Shown in pieces: positions 32,300-42,636 of a stretch of 64,000 nucleotides of DNA. The notes under the pieces were generated by a model. That model did not search any database, had not been told where the DNA came from, and worked only from the letters and a program-made list of their open reading frames with translations. Position 1 is the stretch's first letter; every line of letters begins with the position of its first letter. The position numbers and the translations under genes are program-made. This DNA comes from Fragum whitleyi (taxonomy: Eukaryota; Mollusca; Bivalvia; Cardiida; Cardiidae): assembly GCA_948146395.1 (NCBI GenBank), contig OX411547.1, forward strand, positions 62,501,610 to 62,565,609. The letters run 5' to 3'.

Positions 32300-32347
32300 C
32301 ATAACTTCAGCAGAAAGTTTGCACCCGCACTTGGTGCTCTTGTTTTT
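32300..32347 (+). repeat. Fourth type of modular-repeat right end
   Basis: GCACCCGCACTTGGTGC is a hairpin directly followed by TCTTGTTTT. This repeats the hairpin-plus-CTCTTGTT design of F1, F2 and F3 with an unrelated stem sequence. The left end was not found. Confidence 0.45.
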
Positions 32348-32396
32348 TAAAATGACCTAAATATTCAGAAAGAATCATTTACCATCTTTTGACAGG

Positions 32397-32811
32397 TCAG
32401 AAACAGATCCCCGGTTATTTGTTTATCAGTCTGGTTCCCAGAGATACCTACTTCAAAGGCATGGCCAAGAGATCTGCCTGCTAGACTCAACATACCAAAC
32501 AGTAAAATACACAACTCCCGTTATTCTTTGTGTGTGTCAAGACAAACATTTGTTATCAAGCTTCAGCAACGTTTGTTGTAGCCAAAGAGACGTCTTCTGC
32601 TATCAACGAAGCCTTGAAAAAAAATGCATTTTGGAATCATGGTTGGAAACCAGAATTCTGGATAACTGACATTGATCAGCGACAAATATCAGCTTTGGAA
32701 AAGTATTTCCAGGTATATCTTTTAGCTCGACGAAGTACAGCGGGCTATTGTAATGACCTGGTGTCCATTGTGGATGCACCTATTCGTCAGAATGTAAAAA
32801 AAGTTTCATAG
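32397..32811 (+). pseudogene. MULE-type transposase fragment
   Basis: The first part, after a possible splice acceptor (CTTTTGACAG), reads SETDPRLFVYQSGSQRYL and GQEICLLDSTYQTVKY. LLDSTY holds the first catalytic Asp of MULE-type DDE transposases. A slip in the GTGTGTGT run near 32530 shifts the frame. The second part reads CVKTNICYQASATFVV, AKETSSAINEALKK and WKPEFWITDID, the last holding the second Asp. The order matches the transposase core of MULE/SWIM-type proteins I recall from molluscs and cnidarians. The C-terminal Glu region and zinc finger are absent, so it is an old exon-sized fragment. Confidence 0.6.
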
Positions 32812-34164
32812 GAGTTTTCAACAGATCATGCTTTTCCTCATTGCCTCGTTTATAAGAAAAACTTAGGAGCTTATCATAAGTTTCAAATGGTAATATTTCC
32901 GGGGCATTCATGTCTAAGATATAATTCATAATGCATACATAGATTACTAGTTATTTCCACATTCACGTACCACATCAAAATAACAGAAATGCATTCGTCT
33001 GTATCTTAAAACCCTAACATATCGATAATGCAATGCTTATTGGTAAATGTTGTTTGTCGACATGCTAGGGATTTAGCCTTTTTCTTTAGGAAAGTTGCCT
33101 CCAAATGTGTTATTCAATGTTGCATATACGGATTAGTTAAACAATTAACATTTTTTTTTTGGATGGATTTTCTTTCATAAATAAACATACCAAAATTCAA
33201 GAAATAAACAACCCTTTCAATCTTTCAGTGCGCACGATTACAGTGCCTACAGTACTTTGATTGTTTTAGTCTGCAATTTCTAATGAATGATCAATTCGGG
33301 AACTTGATGAATTTCTTAATTATTTCACATGATTAATTGATTCTTGCACACTTTCTACTTCAATGTTTATTTCTAGAGACTCTTGTGCTGCTGTGTGATT
33401 TCCACAGGGAACAGTCATGGCAAAGATGGTTAGGTGCGAAAAAGAATGGTGTTAGCAATTAGAAAGATACAGTTTTGAAATAGAAATGTTTTTTTATGCT
33501 TATCATAACACGGAAACGCGCTCATGCCCCCCCCCCCCCCCCCACACACACACATAATGATACAACAAGATCCAATTGTTAAATCCATACATATGATGAC
33601 TTCTTTTTTGAAATTTGTTTTTCATAAGCCCTTGGTTCTCTGAAATAGGACTTGTCTTTTATCAATTTTCTGTTCTTTAGGGGAAACCTTCAAAACGATA
33701 TGATATACAGCCATTGACTGGCACCTGTAGAAGAATGAAAAAAGTGTGATTGATAGAGAAACAGCCTTTCCATTTACCAGTAGACACGATGAACAATTGA
33801 TTCAAGATAAAGACCTGACGTCATTATTGACGTCATGTTGAAAACGTTTAAAAAGGTTTAAGGCCAAATAGGATTGACACTATCAGAGGAACAAACACAA
33901 AATTATGTATCAATCAAAGTTGTATTTTGTCTGCGAAACCTATGAATATTTACACATGTTATCTGATTAGATAAATCAGAACAATAATAATTTAGAATAA
34001 GGACAGATGATTCAATGATTTGCGACGAACTGTTATTTCTTTACATCCATTCGAGCACAACTTTCGGTAAGGCGATCGAAAATAGGACGAATGAGGATAA
34101 ATATAATTATTGAAATTATTCAAATAAACGACGTTTCGTTGGCCTATTGTCCAATGGGTGATGA
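32812..34164 (+). other. No recognised gene
   Basis: AT-rich sequence. It includes a C17 run at 33527-33543 followed by (CA)n to about 33554. Nothing else was recognised. Confidence 0.5.
33527..33554 (+). repeat. Poly-C and CA microsatellite
   Basis: A C17 run passes directly into five or six CA units. Simple sequence, prone to length change. Confidence 0.9.
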
Positions 34165-35670
34165 ATGGAGAGTAACGTAATGCTTAAAACCTGGGCTCCG
34201 AGAATTGAATTTTCGGACATATATTTTCGGACATATATTTTCGGCAGCTCCTTTAAAACTAGGATCGGAGTCAAACAGGGATGTGTTTTAAGCCCAACTC
34301 TCTTTTCCTTATATCTTAATGATTTAAAGAAAGGATTTGGCGAAAATTGTGACCCGGTAACACTTGCCGGTTTGCAAATTTCTTGCCTGATGTACGCAGA
34401 TGACATAGTCCTCTTATCTCAAACTGCCAGTGGGTTGCAAAATCTTCTTAACAAATTGGAAGATTTTTGCAACCAGTGGAACCTTAAAGTTAATATAGCC
34501 AAAACAAAAGTAATTATTTTTAATAAATCCGGTAGAGTCCTAAAGGGCTATGATTTTTTATATGGACACAATTCCCTAGAAATTGTTAATGAATATAAAT
34601 ATCTTGGAATATATTTTAGGTCATCTGGTGTGTTCACACAAGGCATTAAATACCTTTGCAATAAGGCACTTAAAGCTATCTTTTGTATAAGAAAAGCCCT
34701 GTTGTCAGATAGTATGAACACTGGACTTTACATGACGTTGTATAACCATTGTGTGAAACCAATTCTTTTATATGGCAGTGAAGTTTGGTCTATTGATTTT
34801 CTAATAAATAAACCAGGAGTTGACCAAATGGAGAATAAGTACGACTCTTTAATATCTGAGAAAATACAATTAAGATATTTTAAACATGTTTTGGGTGTCA
34901 ACAAATATTCAGTGAATGATGCAGTCAGGGCAGAGTTTGGTATACTACCTTTAGCAATATATGGTCTGCAGGCATCAACTAACTTTTGGGTTCATCTAGT
35001 GAATTTGAAAGAAAATTTTCTTGCCTATCTGGCCTACAGGGAAAGCATGACTTTTAAAAAAGGCTTTGCCCAAAAGTTTAGAATCTTTCTGCAGAACATT
35101 CAATTTTCTCATCTCTGGGATAACCAGAATACCATTTCGAAAAGTAGATTGTTACATGCAATTAAATCTAAACTTAGAGACTCCTATGTTCACTCCTGGT
35201 TAAATAAATTACATGATGACGGTAAAAGCCTACCCAATGGCAATAAATTAAGAAACTATAGAATATTTAAATCATTATATGAAAAAGAAACATATCTTTT
35301 TGTCAACGAATTGCCTAAAAATGAAATTTCCACTTTTGCAAAGCTACGAATAAGCTCCCATGATCTTCAAATTGAAAAGGGCAGGCATACTAGGACTCCA
35401 TTGATTGACCGTAAGTGCAACTTGTGCAATTTGTGTGTCGAGGATGAGAGGCATTTTGTGATGGAGTGTGTTTCACTTTCGACACAGAGAACTACTTTTT
35501 TTAGTGAATTGAATCAAATTGTCCCATCTTTCGATCTCAAAACGACTGAAGAGAAGTTTGCTTTTATAATGGAATGTAAAGATTATGACATTGCTAGTAC
35601 ATGTATTAAGAATATTTGTAAAATGTTTAAAGTTAGAGAAACGTTGATAAAAAGCAACAGTATTACTTAA
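34165..35670 (+). CDS. LINE ORF2, reverse transcriptase to C-terminus, 5'-truncated
   Basis: This is the 3' two-thirds of a non-LTR retrotransposon polyprotein that copies its RNA into DNA at the target. TRIGVKQGCVLSPTLF with SLYLNDLKK is RT motif region 4, and LMYADDIVLLS carries the two catalytic Asp. VNIAKTKVIIFNKSG and YKYLGIYF follow, then a thumb region. Near residue 415 is a Cys/His cluster (CNLCNLC, VEDERHFVMEC) of the zf-RVT kind. The endonuclease and first RT motifs are missing. The start codon at 34165 is probably not native, because the true element begins near 34198. There are about 500 codons without a stop, so the insertion is young, but it cannot move alone. Clade not assigned. 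Confidence 0.8.
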   Translation: MESNVMLKTWAPRIEFSDIYFRTYIFGSSFKTRIGVKQGCVLSPTLFSLYLNDLKKGFGENCDPVTLAGLQISCLMYADDIVLLSQTASGLQNLLNKLEDFCNQWNLKVNIAKTKVIIFNKSGRVLKGYDFLYGHNSLEIVNEYKYLGIYFRSSGVFTQGIKYLCNKALKAIFCIRKALLSDSMNTGLYMTLYNHCVKPILLYGSEVWSIDFLINKPGVDQMENKYDSLISEKIQLRYFKHVLGVNKYSVNDAVRAEFGILPLAIYGLQASTNFWVHLVNLKENFLAYLAYRESMTFKKGFAQKFRIFLQNIQFSHLWDNQNTISKSRLLHAIKSKLRDSYVHSWLNKLHDDGKSLPNGNKLRNYRIFKSLYEKETYLFVNELPKNEISTFAKLRISSHDLQIEKGRHTRTPLIDRKCNLCNLCVEDERHFVMECVSLSTQRTTFFSELNQIVPSFDLKTTEEKFAFIMECKDYDIASTCIKNICKMFKVRETLIKSNSIT

Positions 35671-36232
35671 AGGTATTTTGTGGCTTTTTGCAATAGATAT
35701 TGACATCTCTTTAACTTAGACGCCATCCCTCCATGGCTCGCCCTTTCTTTTATCCTTTTAGATAGAGTGATGGTGCCCCACGGACTTATTGTTTGTGTGG
35801 TTCCTTTACTCTATACTAAGGTAGTGGACCCGCAATAGTTTTGCGATGTATCAGGAGTAGTGAACTTTAACAGTGTTGACCAAGGTTTCCTAATGATGTT
35901 CATTGGGAAGCCTTGGTTGGCATTGTGGGGGATCATATGGTCCAAAATTTGCGGAACTGTTGCGGCTCCTCTGCCTTAACTGACATGGCCTCGAAGTTGA
36001 AGGGTGTCAATGAAAGCAATATTGCCATTATAGTTATTATTACTGTTATTATGAATTAACTATATATAATTGCTAGATGTCATAATTCATTGGATAGCGT
36101 ACCTACATGTTATTTGAATTTGTCTGTGTGTACTTGTTGTTACTATCAAAATGTATGTCAATGGTGACAGTCCTGTGACTGGACTCTTATACCAATTAAA
36201 ATTGATTTGATTTGATTTGATTTGATTCATAT
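34198..36232 (+). mobile_element. LINE, 5'-truncated, with (TTGAT)n tail
   Basis: The element runs from the RT domain through a 560-bp 3' UTR to a (TTGAT)n tail at 36205-36228. A 17-bp tandem duplication (TTTTCGGACATATA repeated) sits at the 5' junction, 34210-34243. A flanking target duplication was not found. Confidence 0.75.
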
Positions 36233-36747
36233 CTAAAACAACATTTACAAAGTTGAATACGCACGATAATAAATTGAAAACGGGCTGGCGAAATGACGTA
36301 GACTATGACGTATGGTATCACCCTAGTTATCTGATGTGCGTTCGTTACGATTAACATTCATTCTCCGAAACACTGTACAATTACTGGAATACTATGTCCC
36401 TTACTCATAACTTACCCGTTTTAAGGCTCAATGTTTCTGGTTTTTGCTCCAAACTTTGTTAATATGAAATTAGGCAAAGCCTAGAAAACGGGCGAAAGAA
36501 AAAAAAAACAACACTTGTTATGAGACACTTACTGACTGGTAACCATTTTTTGCCACATACGATTTCTTGCAAATTAAACTGTTTCAGAAATGGTATGCAC
36601 TGAGAATCCCTCTCCAGCCAGAAGGCCTAAGTTTTTTTTTCTGTTGAGCGTGCCTGTCAGTTTGCCATATCCACAAATCCAGTTGATGGCAGTTTACAGT
36701 GTCCATTGAATTATCACAAAGTTTTATTGGTGTAATTGATGCCATTT
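36233..36747 (+). other. No recognised feature
   Basis: Unassigned spacer between the LINE tail and an F3 repeat. The 153-codon minus-strand frame at 36584-37045 runs into the F3 left end and is not credible. Confidence 0.45.
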
Positions 36748-37370
36748 TATTATGCTTCCCGAAGGGAGAGCATATAGCCGCCGCTTCGTCTGTCCGTCCG
36801 TAATTCCGTCCGTCCATCTGTCCGTCCGTCCGTCCATTTCCACCTATTTCTCCATAACCCTTGAACCAAATCAAATTAAACTTACCATGTGAACTCCCTA
36901 TGATATAGTGATGATGCATCTGTGATGGTTTTTGGATTTGAGGCCTCGTCACGGGAAAAGGGGACTTAGGGTAAAAATTAGTTTTTCCCAAATTTCTCCT
37001 AGTCCAACAGTCAGAATTTAGTGAAATTTCATATTTGAGTAGCAAATAAGATGCCCTTTACTATTAACAATTTGGAATTAACGTAAAAAAAAATATCATG
37101 GAAAAAGGGGGCTAAATGTTTAGCTAGCGCGTAAAATACAGTTATTCTTTCATTTCTCCTAGTCTCATGCTCAGAATTTGATGAAATTTCACATTTCCTA
37201 AAGTATAATAGCTATCAACTTGAAACCTTATGGGTGGATAGATCTTATGGAGGAGAAGTGCAGTGCACAAGAACTACAACTCTTGCTTGCATAATTTTGG
37301 AGTTATTTCCCTTTGTTATTTTTTATACTAAGATTATGTCTGGAGCATATCTCCTAAAGTATAATTAGGA

Positions 37371-37634
37371 TGTTGTAGAATTAGGATATAACCGGAATCC
37401 CCAATTATATCTATAAATAGCTTCCCACAATGCTGCTGATCCCTGCATTACTAAATGTGAACCCTTGACCTATCATCCCAGATTCTGGCATTCAGCATTG
37501 CACCTTCCAAGAGTTCAGACGTACATACATCACTGTGGTCACCTATAGTTACTATGAAGACTAGACCCGATAGGTTCGGGAGCTAGGTGCTCACCTCTCG
37601 GTAAGTGTCTTATAGCATGGTAATTTTGACTACA
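37371..37634 (+). repeat. 5' LTR
   Basis: 264 bp, starting TGTTGTAG and ending GACTACA. TATAAATAG at 37412 is a plausible promoter. It differs from the 3' LTR at four positions by eye. The immediate left flank ends TAGGA and the right flank after the 3' LTR starts TAGCT, so the target duplication is imperfect or only partly kept. Confidence 0.9.
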
Positions 37635-39352
37635 TTGGCGTTGTCGGCTTTTGGGACGCTGAATCGCAGTAACTTGGGAATCCAGGTGACTCTCTCGGTT
37701 TTGCTAGTGCTTGGAAAGTCGGAGTTAGCCCCACCAAGACTAGACAATCCGATGGCTTTACTGTGTTGCCACGACAATTTGTAAGGTTTTCTTGATGTTG
37801 CCAGCCGTCGAAAAGTCGGAGTTAGCCCCCTCGAGGCTGGATGCATTGATAACACTTTTGCAGGTTCTTCGATTCCTCGCGCTGGTCATTTTTTGTAGCG
37901 GGAAAATGGCCGACGTGACGAATTGATAAGGGTTGAAATAGGATTCCGTTTCGGGTTATATGCGATACGATCTCGCGACTCGATAGGTTTCCGCTGGCAT
38001 TGCTCTCGGTTTCGTTTGACTTGCATGTTCTGCGGTCGACCCTGATCGAGAGCTACGACCTGGAAACGTTTAACGGACCTCCGTTTAGAGAATAGACCGT
38101 TCCGGATTTCGTAGACGGGGGATTCCCCGAACAGATGAACAAATGATACGATCTCACTTCGCTTCATTTCTTCGAGGACGATTTTCGGTGGCTTTGCTCT
38201 CGATTGTGCTTGTGCTGCTTTATTTACAGCCGAGTATTTTCGTTTGCTACGACTCGGAAACGATTTCATCGACTTTCGATTTCAGATTAGCGACTTTGGA
38301 ATTAATTTACTTTTCTTGGCCATTTTGATCGAGATGAAATCGCCATTTTGAATTGGAACATTGCTTCCGGCATCGTCGCAGAAAATTGCGCAGAATAATT
38401 TCGCGGTTTTTTCGGGGCGCTGCCGGAAACGTTTACACACGCGGCAGAAAACAAAACTTGGCTTATTAATTTAGTAATCGCGGCGATTTCTGGCCATCTT
38501 CTCTTACCAATTTTAAATTAAATTGGTCCTTCAACCCTTATCCATCATCCGCGAACTCGATTATCTTGTAATCGATTTATGGTCAAATAAACCCGTTCAA
38601 AACGTGTTTGAAAAAACGAAAGTAGAAAGTGAAAGGATAAGGCCCAACTGACTTAACATTTTTCTGCTCGACTGGCCTGAGGTTGTTCGATATTTCTATC
38701 CAATTTAACTTGCATCAATCAACTTTGGAATTTTTCCATGCGATTTCTTTCTGATTTCTTACTTAACAAGGCAAATAATTGATATAATTTTTGTGAATTT
38801 CCTCTCCCCTAGTTAAGCGTTTTCTCGATTTCAACTTTCAACATCCAAATTAAGTTAAACAGCTGTTTTATACAGCATACCTTGACAAAACTGGATCACT
38901 TTCCTTTGCCCATAACTTTACTTAGTTGCAAAAAAAAAAAAAAAAGGAAAGGGGGGATAGGAATAAAAGAATTGAAATTACTCTAGGAATTTTGGCTTTA
39001 GGTGTTTGACCATAAATCGATCCATTTACCGGTTATAAACAAATTCTTGCTTTGCAACAGAGCCCTTTAGACCAATAACCAGGTTACCTAGAGTTATTCG
39101 AGTCTATTTACAGAGCAAGGAGACCAGAACCTTGAGTCTCTTTACAGAATAAGCCCATAGAGCCTCTTAAGACACCTAACCAAGAGTTACGTGTTGTCTT
39201 TAGGTCTTGGACTTCGAACATTTTAGAAACATTTGCCCTTTCAGCTCATAGAAACCAACTGGCTTGGAAATAATGAGACCACAGTTTACCAAAAACTTGT
39301 CGGATCTCTAAATAGAACATTTAATGATAACATTTAGACAATAAAGATCAAA
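37635..39352 (+). other. Long CpG-rich leader of the LTR element
   Basis: The primer-binding site candidate begins at 37636. The first kilobase is richer in CG dinucleotides than its surroundings and contains an 18-bp direct repeat AAAGTCGGAGTTAGCCCC at 37715 and 37812. A minus-strand frame of 127 codons (37886-38269) is very basic but has no known domain and is probably chance. An A-rich run lies at 38929-38945. The leader may hold packaging signals; that is inference. Confidence 0.5.
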
Positions 39353-40873
39353 ATGGAGCCAGTGAAAATTAACTGTTGTTGTGCTCGCGACCTAGAATTA
39401 ATCCCAGGTGTTGATAGACGAATTGCAGAGACAATATTAGAATTAAGAGATTCATACGGTAAAATCTCACCAGAACAATTCGCAACCTTAGGAATTAAAA
39501 ATCTACCTCTCGCGATGAAAAGTGTTGACTTCCGCCCATATGAAACCATTAATGAACAAACACACCCTCAAACTGTTTATAATAGTCAGTCTGCCCGGAA
39601 GTCAGAGGTAACAACAGAATTAAGAAATAGACAATCAAGTGTGTTCAGAAACGGTAAAGACCAGTCTCGTGTCTCATTTTCTCCAGACCGACTGGATCTG
39701 ACATCACACTTTAAATCTATGAATGTGAGGCCAACCCAGGCTTTTGAGTCATATCCCCTTGACCAACTGGGTGGAAATAAATCTGAAAGGGAACTTGAAA
39801 CTAATCCGCATTACAACTGGCAACAGGTTCATAGGGTTGAAAATCCCAGTCTGCGAGGACCAGTTCACAAACAAGCATATAATCAATCTTCTAGGACCCA
39901 GACTCTTGAAGTTAGGTGTCCGTACTGGTCCACTCCAAGGTGCAGTTATGAACCTAGCACTATTAGAAACATATGCCATCCAGTAAATGAAGAACAGAGA
40001 AATGATTATGATAAGGATACCCTTCAAGCAAGATCTGTTAATCTTCCAGACATAAGCTACGATGGCAGATCTGACTGGCGTGCCTTCATAATGAAATTCT
40101 CTAGCTATGCGGATAGGGAAAAATGGAATTCTACGGAACGGCGTGATGTATTGTCCTGGATTTTACAAGGAAAAGCCAGCGAATACTTTACCCAACTAGT
40201 GGACAGAGACCCGAAGATTGATTACTTTGAGGTCCTGAGTCAACTGGCTAAGAGATTCGATATACGAGATATGCCAGAGACAGTGCAGCTACAGTTCAGT
40301 TCTACTATTCAACATCCAAGAGAGAGCATAGTAGAATGGAGTGACCGGATAATGAATATGGCCATACAAGCATATCCTGACCTGACAGAATATCAAATAT
40401 ACAAGTAGGCTATATTAAGGTTCTGCCAAGGCTGATTGGATAAAGAGGCTGGATTTTATGCATTGAACCAGAAGCCCAAATCCATGGAAGAAGCCATTGA
40501 TAGAGTCAGGTGGTTCCAACATACAAACCAGGCTGTATATTGTAGATTTGGGAGACAAACCAGCACTTTGTACGAGCCCGAGGAATCTGACCCTGAGTAC
40601 CAAATTCCCTATACTCCTCTTGACTCTGAATCTGACACCAAATGGTTAGATCATGGTCAAGAAGTAACCAGGATGGAAGAGTTTGAGTCTCGGATGAGTC
40701 AAAGAATATATGTTTTGGAACAAAAAGTGGCCGATTTAACTGATAACGTCACTGCTTTGACGGTAGCAGTAGAACAGGAATCCTGGTCACCTCTTAATAA
40801 TAAACGATGTTTCAAATGTGGTAAAGAAGGTCATTTGAAAGCAGACTGCAAGGCCCAAAACAAGACTAAGTAA
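39353..40873 (+). pseudogene. Retrotransposon Gag with N-terminal helix-hairpin-helix
   Basis: Gag proteins coat and package retroelement RNA. The ATG at 39353 opens MEPVKINCCC. Residues about 12-50 (LELIPGVDRRIAETI, LRDSYGKISPEQF) match a ComEA-like helix-hairpin-helix DNA-binding motif. A polar linker follows, then the gag core from about residue 225 (ISYDGRSDWRAFIMKF; WILQGKASEYF; FDIRDMPETVQLQFSS). A TAG at 40406 and a TGA at 40433 interrupt the frame, which continues unshifted to TAA at 40873. Beyond them come EAIDRVRWFQHTNQAV, a coiled-coil-like stretch and a CCHC zinc knuckle CFKCGKEGHLKADC near the end. Total length is 506 codons. Either the copy is dead or readthrough is needed. Confidence 0.75.
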
Positions 40874-41930
40874 TTGATTGACCTACTCCTAGAGAGTTAA
40901 GAGTCATACTTAAATATGGGTCTTTAAGAAATATTTTTCAAAGTAAATGGGAAATGATCTTCCAGTGAAATAGATATTATATTTACATCTAAAAGGGTAC
41001 AGAAAAAGCCACATGATCCTTCGACCCAGCAAGCTTTCCAAAGACTTGTTAGGGAGTCGAGGTAAGACATGCCAAAAAGAAATAAGAAGGGAAGGAAGGA
41101 GTAGAAAAGAATTTGATGTTAGTTGACAAACCGTCAAGAATTAGATAGATGCTGATGAAGGGACAAAAGCGGAATAAATATCCATATATAGTGCCTGAAA
41201 ATAACTGGGAGGCTTATAAAAAATATGAAAATTAAGACCGATCCCCAATAAAGACAAGCTAGTAGAGGATGTTCGAGTCTGTTTAAATATGAAGCCAGGA
41301 GTAACAAGAACTCTTAATTGAAGATAATCTAACCAACATGTGACTTAAACTGTTAAAGATAGTGGTGCACCAGTTAAAAATAAAAGTCCCTTATTTCAAT
41401 ATTACAGAAGGATCTCAAATCAAAATAAAGGACCCAACTCCATTTGAGAGCTAGGTGTTCAATGAAAATTTGTGTACATGCACATACCGTTGAATTGAAA
41501 GGACAAAGTCAGCGTACACTGAAAGATTCTTCCGTAAAATTGTGCTTCTACCCAACTGTAACCAAGTGTTCATGGACCAATAACCCTACTTTGTATGAGT
41601 TCTATATGTGTCCATATTTGGAGGAGTCACAAAATCAAGCCAGAATTTACAGGAAGAAAGAAAATATTGATTATCATTTCTTAAAGGACCACCTTTCTGA
41701 TAAGTCAACATGAAGAGAGGTATACCAAGAGTTCTGCCATGCTTTAAGGGGGTTACACTGTTTAAACATGATGGTCAGCTACCTATTCCAAAGGTGAGGG
41801 CAAGGTTGACTTGGTTCACCCTGGGACCAACAATCTCCCTGTTACATGTGGGCAAGCCAGATTTTATAATATTTGAGACCTGTTAGCGAGTTCAATAAGG
41901 GGACCGCCAGGTTCAATAAAGTTTGGGGAG
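40874..41930 (+). other. Residual pol-region or 3' UTR of the LTR element
   Basis: No RT, RNase H or integrase motif is present. A short coding-like stretch at about 41715-41870 (RGIPRVLPCFKGVTLF) might be a leftover of the downstream polyprotein. The region ends with AATAAA near 41915 and the purine tract before the 3' LTR. The simplest reading is a large internal deletion of pol. Confidence 0.45.
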
Positions 41931-42194
41931 TGTTGTAGAATTAGGATATAACCGGAATCCCCAATAATATCTATAAATAGCTTCCCATAATGCTGCTGAC
42001 CCCTGCATTACTAAATGTGAACCCTTGACCTATCATCCCAGATTCTGGCATTCAGCATTGCACCTTCCAAGAGTTCAGACGTACATACATCACTGTGGTC
42101 ACCTATAGTTACTATGAAGACTAGACCCGATAGGTTCGGGAGCTAGGTGCTCACCTCTCGGTAAGTGTCTTATAGCATGGTAATTCTGACTACA
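41931..42194 (+). repeat. 3' LTR
   Basis: 264 bp, the same length and ends as the 5' LTR; by-eye substitutions occur at four sites (for example CCAATAATAT for CCAATTATAT). Preceded by GTTTGGGGAG. Confidence 0.9.
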
Positions 42195-42636
42195 TAGCTA
42201 TCATCTTCAAACTTAATGGGTGGATAGATCTCATAGAGGAGAAGTGCAGTGTACAAGAACTGCAACTCTTGCTTGCATAATTTTGGAGTTATTGCCCTTT
42301 GTTATTTTTGATACTTAGATTTTGTCTGGAGCATATCTCCTAAAGTATAATAGCTATCAACTTGAATCTTTATGGGTGGATAGATCTCATAGAGAAGTAC
42401 AATACACCTGAACTACAAATCTTGCTTGCATAATTTAGGAGTTATTGCCCTTTGTTATTTTTATTACTTAGATTTTATAGGAGGCAAATCTTTGACAGTA
42501 CATAGAATCTTTTATCTATTAGGCTTCAGTTTACTATCAAGCTTTCTTGGCGGGGGATGTCCATGTCCAACATGGCTCTTGTTTTTGTAACAATGCCTTA
42601 TTCGGGGAGCATAATCCGTCTCTGACGGCTCTTGTT

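Larger units (their letters stand above)
37371..42194 (+). mobile_element. Non-autonomous LTR retrotransposon, gag only
   Basis: Two 264-bp LTRs with TG...CA ends bound a 4.8-kb unit. TGGCGTTGTCGG starts two bases after the 5' LTR and could be the primer-binding site. AAAGTTTGGGGAG directly before the 3' LTR is a plausible polypurine tract. The interior has a 1.7-kb leader, a gag with two in-frame stops and about 1 kb of decayed sequence. No protease, RT, RNase H or integrase motif is visible. Near-identical LTRs imply recent insertion, so it was probably mobilised by enzymes supplied by a related element. Confidence 0.85.
36748..42636 (+). mobile_element. F3 repeat split by an LTR retrotransposon
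   Basis: The left half (36748-37370) has the hairpin CTTCCC-GAA-GGGAGA, the CGCTTCGTC and GTCCGTCCGTCC stretch, and D-type modules. The right half (42195-42636) resumes with TAGCTATCATCTTC, which continues the D module after the interruption. It ends with two hairpin-plus-CTCTTGTT signals at 42576 and 42629. Without the insert the repeat is about 1.07 kb. Confidence 0.8.

Noticed and set aside
34116..34406. Minus-strand 96-codon frame over the LINE start
   Set aside because: Shadow of the RT-coding strand.
36584..37045. 153-codon minus-strand open frame
   Set aside because: It runs through the F3 left end and its GTCCGT stretch, is not kept in the F3 copies at 18955 and 30205, and matches no family.
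37886..38269. Basic 127-codon antisense ORF in the LTR leader
   Set aside because: No domain, no start context, and CG-rich DNA produces long chance frames. Mentioned only as part of the leader.
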